Source of the DNA: CAZFPN01 sp044370655
GTDB taxonomy: Bacteria; Pseudomonadota; Alphaproteobacteria; Rickettsiales; Deianiraeaceae
DNA length: 6,683 bases
Assembly (NCBI GenBank): GCA_044370655.1
Contig: JBILVD010000062.1
Location: 1-6,683 of the forward strand
Direction: 5' to 3'
The notes beneath the pieces are model-generated. The model did no database searches. It was not told where the DNA came from and saw only the letters and a list, made by a program, of their open reading frames with translations. The position numbers and the translations under genes are program-made. Numbering within the stretch: position 1 is the stretch's first letter; each line of letters starts with the position of its first letter. Below, one piece after another: positions 5,900 to 6,683 of this stretch.

Positions 5900-6151
5900 A
5901 TGAGTACGATTTCATTTAAAATAAAAGATGAATTAGAGCCAATACTTGATAGGTTTTGCAAGAAAATGGAAAGAACCAAAACTTATTTTATAAACAAGGC
6001 ACTTGAAAGCTATTTTGAGGACTTATATTTTTATGAAAAAGGTATTGAAGCTCTTGAAGAGCATGAGAAAGCTGGTAGTAAAACTTACTCAATTGAAGAA
6101 TTAGCACAAGAACTTGGAATTGAATTGAAAGCAAGAAAGGTTAATAAATAA
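5900..6151 (+). CDS. relB: Ribbon-helix-helix antitoxin, RelB-type
   Basis: An 83-residue antitoxin expected to bind and neutralise the RelE-type toxin encoded just downstream and to repress their shared promoter. The start MSTISFKI is the beta-strand that forms the DNA-binding ribbon; helices at about 10-23 and 27-44 (with TKTYFINKALESYFED) complete the ribbon-helix-helix fold. The tail from about 60 (KTYSIEELAQELGI) is the usual toxin-binding extension. The ATG fits the family start exactly. No Shine-Dalgarno precedes it. The gap to the toxin ATG is 11 bases. Naming within RelB, ParD-like or CopG-like antitoxins is uncertain; the antitoxin role is well supported by fold and neighbour. Confidence 0.88.
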   Translation: MSTISFKIKDELEPILDRFCKKMERTKTYFINKALESYFEDLYFYEKGIEALEEHEKAGSKTYSIEELAQELGIELKARKVNK

Positions 6152-6162
6152 AATGGTTATTT

Positions 6163-6420
6163 ATGTGGAAAATTGATTTTTCTGAAAAAGCAAAGAGAAA
6201 TCTTAAAAAACTTAACTTTGCAATCCAAAAAAGAATTTTACTTTATTTAGATTTCATTAGATTAAAAAACCCTAAAGATTTTGGAGATGGGCTTGTTGGA
6301 GATAAAAATGGGCTTTGGCGTTATAGAATTGGTGATTATAGGATAATAGCAGAAATTAAACAAAAAGAAATTATCATCTTAATTGTTGATATAGGACATA
6401 GAAGAGAAGTTTATAAGTAA
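6163..6420 (+). CDS. relE: RelE/ParE-superfamily toxin, RelE-type
   Basis: An 85-residue toxin. RelE members cleave mRNA in the ribosomal A site and stop translation; ParE members attack gyrase. RelE is favoured: the N-terminal WKIDFSEKAKRNLKKL helix, the central LWRYRIGDYRIIAEI strands and the end VDIGHRREVYK match compact RelE proteins. Basic residues that could act on RNA are present (R53, R55, R60, R80, R81), with Y84 near the C-terminus where E. coli RelE has its catalytic Tyr. Full length, no break, so it looks active. It starts 11 bases after the antitoxin stop without a ribosome site and is probably translated by coupling, which keeps toxin below antitoxin. An out-of-frame ATG at 6153 leads to only seven codons. 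Confidence 0.9.
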   Translation: MWKIDFSEKAKRNLKKLNFAIQKRILLYLDFIRLKNPKDFGDGLVGDKNGLWRYRIGDYRIIAEIKQKEIIILIVDIGHRREVYK

Positions 6421-6444
6421 GAATTAAAGAAAATAACTTTAAAA

Positions 6445-6484
6445 AATATGTAATATTATGCAAGATTATACAACATTATGCCCC
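6445..6484. repeat. Helically phased 10-bp tandem repeat
   Basis: ATTATGCAAG (6455), ATTATACAAC (6465) and ATTATGCCCC (6475) follow each other without gaps, and a looser copy, AATATGTAAT, precedes them at 6445. The 10-base period places each copy on the same face of the helix. The array ends in ATGCCCCGCAT, a GC-rich patch with a 4-base stem in very AT-rich DNA. It lies upstream of the last gene's -10 boxes, where activator sites often sit. No known factor is recognised. Confidence 0.55.
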
Positions 6485-6512
6485 GCATTATTAAACATAC
6501 AGTATTAAAATT

Positions 6513-6523
6513 TATAATATAAT
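6513..6523 (+). promoter_or_regulatory. Overlapping -10 boxes before the last gene
   Basis: Two perfect TATAAT hexamers overlap by one base (6513-6518 and 6518-6523), about 20-35 bases before the candidate start codons. No good -35 is found 16-18 bases upstream, so an activator bound at the 10-bp repeat array could be needed. Chance is possible given the base composition. Confidence 0.4.
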
Positions 6524-6547
6524 GATAAATTTATGAGAGTTGGTATG

Positions 6548-6683
6548 ATGAATGTAAATGAGAATGAAAATTTAAGAATAGACAATAATAGTGATGAGAT
6601 TTATATTATAAGAAAGAGTTGGTGGGGAGTTTTGAGTAGCTCTTTATTTACTGCCATATTACCAGTAGTATTTTTTTCCTTTG
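6548..6683 (+). CDS. Probable membrane protein, 5' part only
   Basis: The reading frame stays open to the window edge, so only the first 45 residues are seen. A polar, Asn/Glu-rich start is followed by DEIYIIRKSWWGVL and a hydrophobic run (LFTAILPVVFFSF), a likely first membrane helix. The order acidic strand, Arg, Trp, then helix recalls bacterial PH-domain membrane proteins (YdbT-like), but too little is present to assign it. Start codon: ATG 6548 has GAGAG eight bases upstream (6535-6539); ATG 6545 and ATG 6533 are in the same frame and are alternatives. Confidence 0.6.
   Translation, partial: MNVNENENLRIDNNSDEIYIIRKSWWGVLSSSLFTAILPVVFFSF

Noticed and set aside
6424..6442. TTAAAG / CTTTAA hairpin as terminator after relE
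   Set aside because: The stem is only six pairs, almost all A-T, and no T-run follows on the + strand.

Overview
The window comes from an AT-rich bacterial chromosome. The protein set points to an alphaproteobacterium, probably a host-associated, Rickettsiales-like lineage. NuoI and RppH carry alphaproteobacterial-type signatures, FtsK is short (about 740 residues), and there is a class IIA HAD protein of a type known mainly from alphaproteobacteria. An ankyrin-like orphan and a RelBE-type toxin-antitoxin pair sit beside them. Genus cannot be read from this stretch.

Left half (1-2947, + strand): ftsK, the DNA translocase of division and chromosome segregation, fills 14-2236. It is followed at once by a small orphan gene with ankyrin-like motifs that may have its own promoter in the junction. 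The orphan overlaps by 11 bases, tail to tail, the first gene of the opposite-strand block.

Middle (2937-5453, - strand, read right to left): nuoI (complex I iron-sulfur subunit), rppH (mRNA 5' pyrophosphohydrolase) and a HAD IIA phosphatase-like gene are joined by two 4-base ATGA overlaps, so they form a tight, translationally coupled operon. After an 89-base gap comes an exported TPR-like protein. nuoI has no other nuo gene next to it here.

Right (5454-6683): the 446-base gap upstream of nuoI is not empty. It holds a 371-bp element bounded by 50-bp imperfect terminal inverted repeats. On the - strand its interior encodes a short remnant that looks like the zinc-ribbon start of an IS1-family InsA joined to the C-terminal tail of an IS1-family InsB, with the catalytic core missing. 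It therefore looks like a MITE-like, internally deleted IS1-type element, and it carries a 14-bp polypyrimidine tandem repeat. Each tip ends in a perfect outward-facing TTGACA. Just beyond its right tip lies a ribbon-helix-helix antitoxin/RelE toxin pair with an extended -10 box almost on the antitoxin start codon. The window closes with a 10-bp tandem repeat array and the start of a probable membrane protein, cut off by the window edge.

The least expected content is the decayed element and its contact with the toxin-antitoxin promoter. No wholly new system is evident; the core genes are ordinary.
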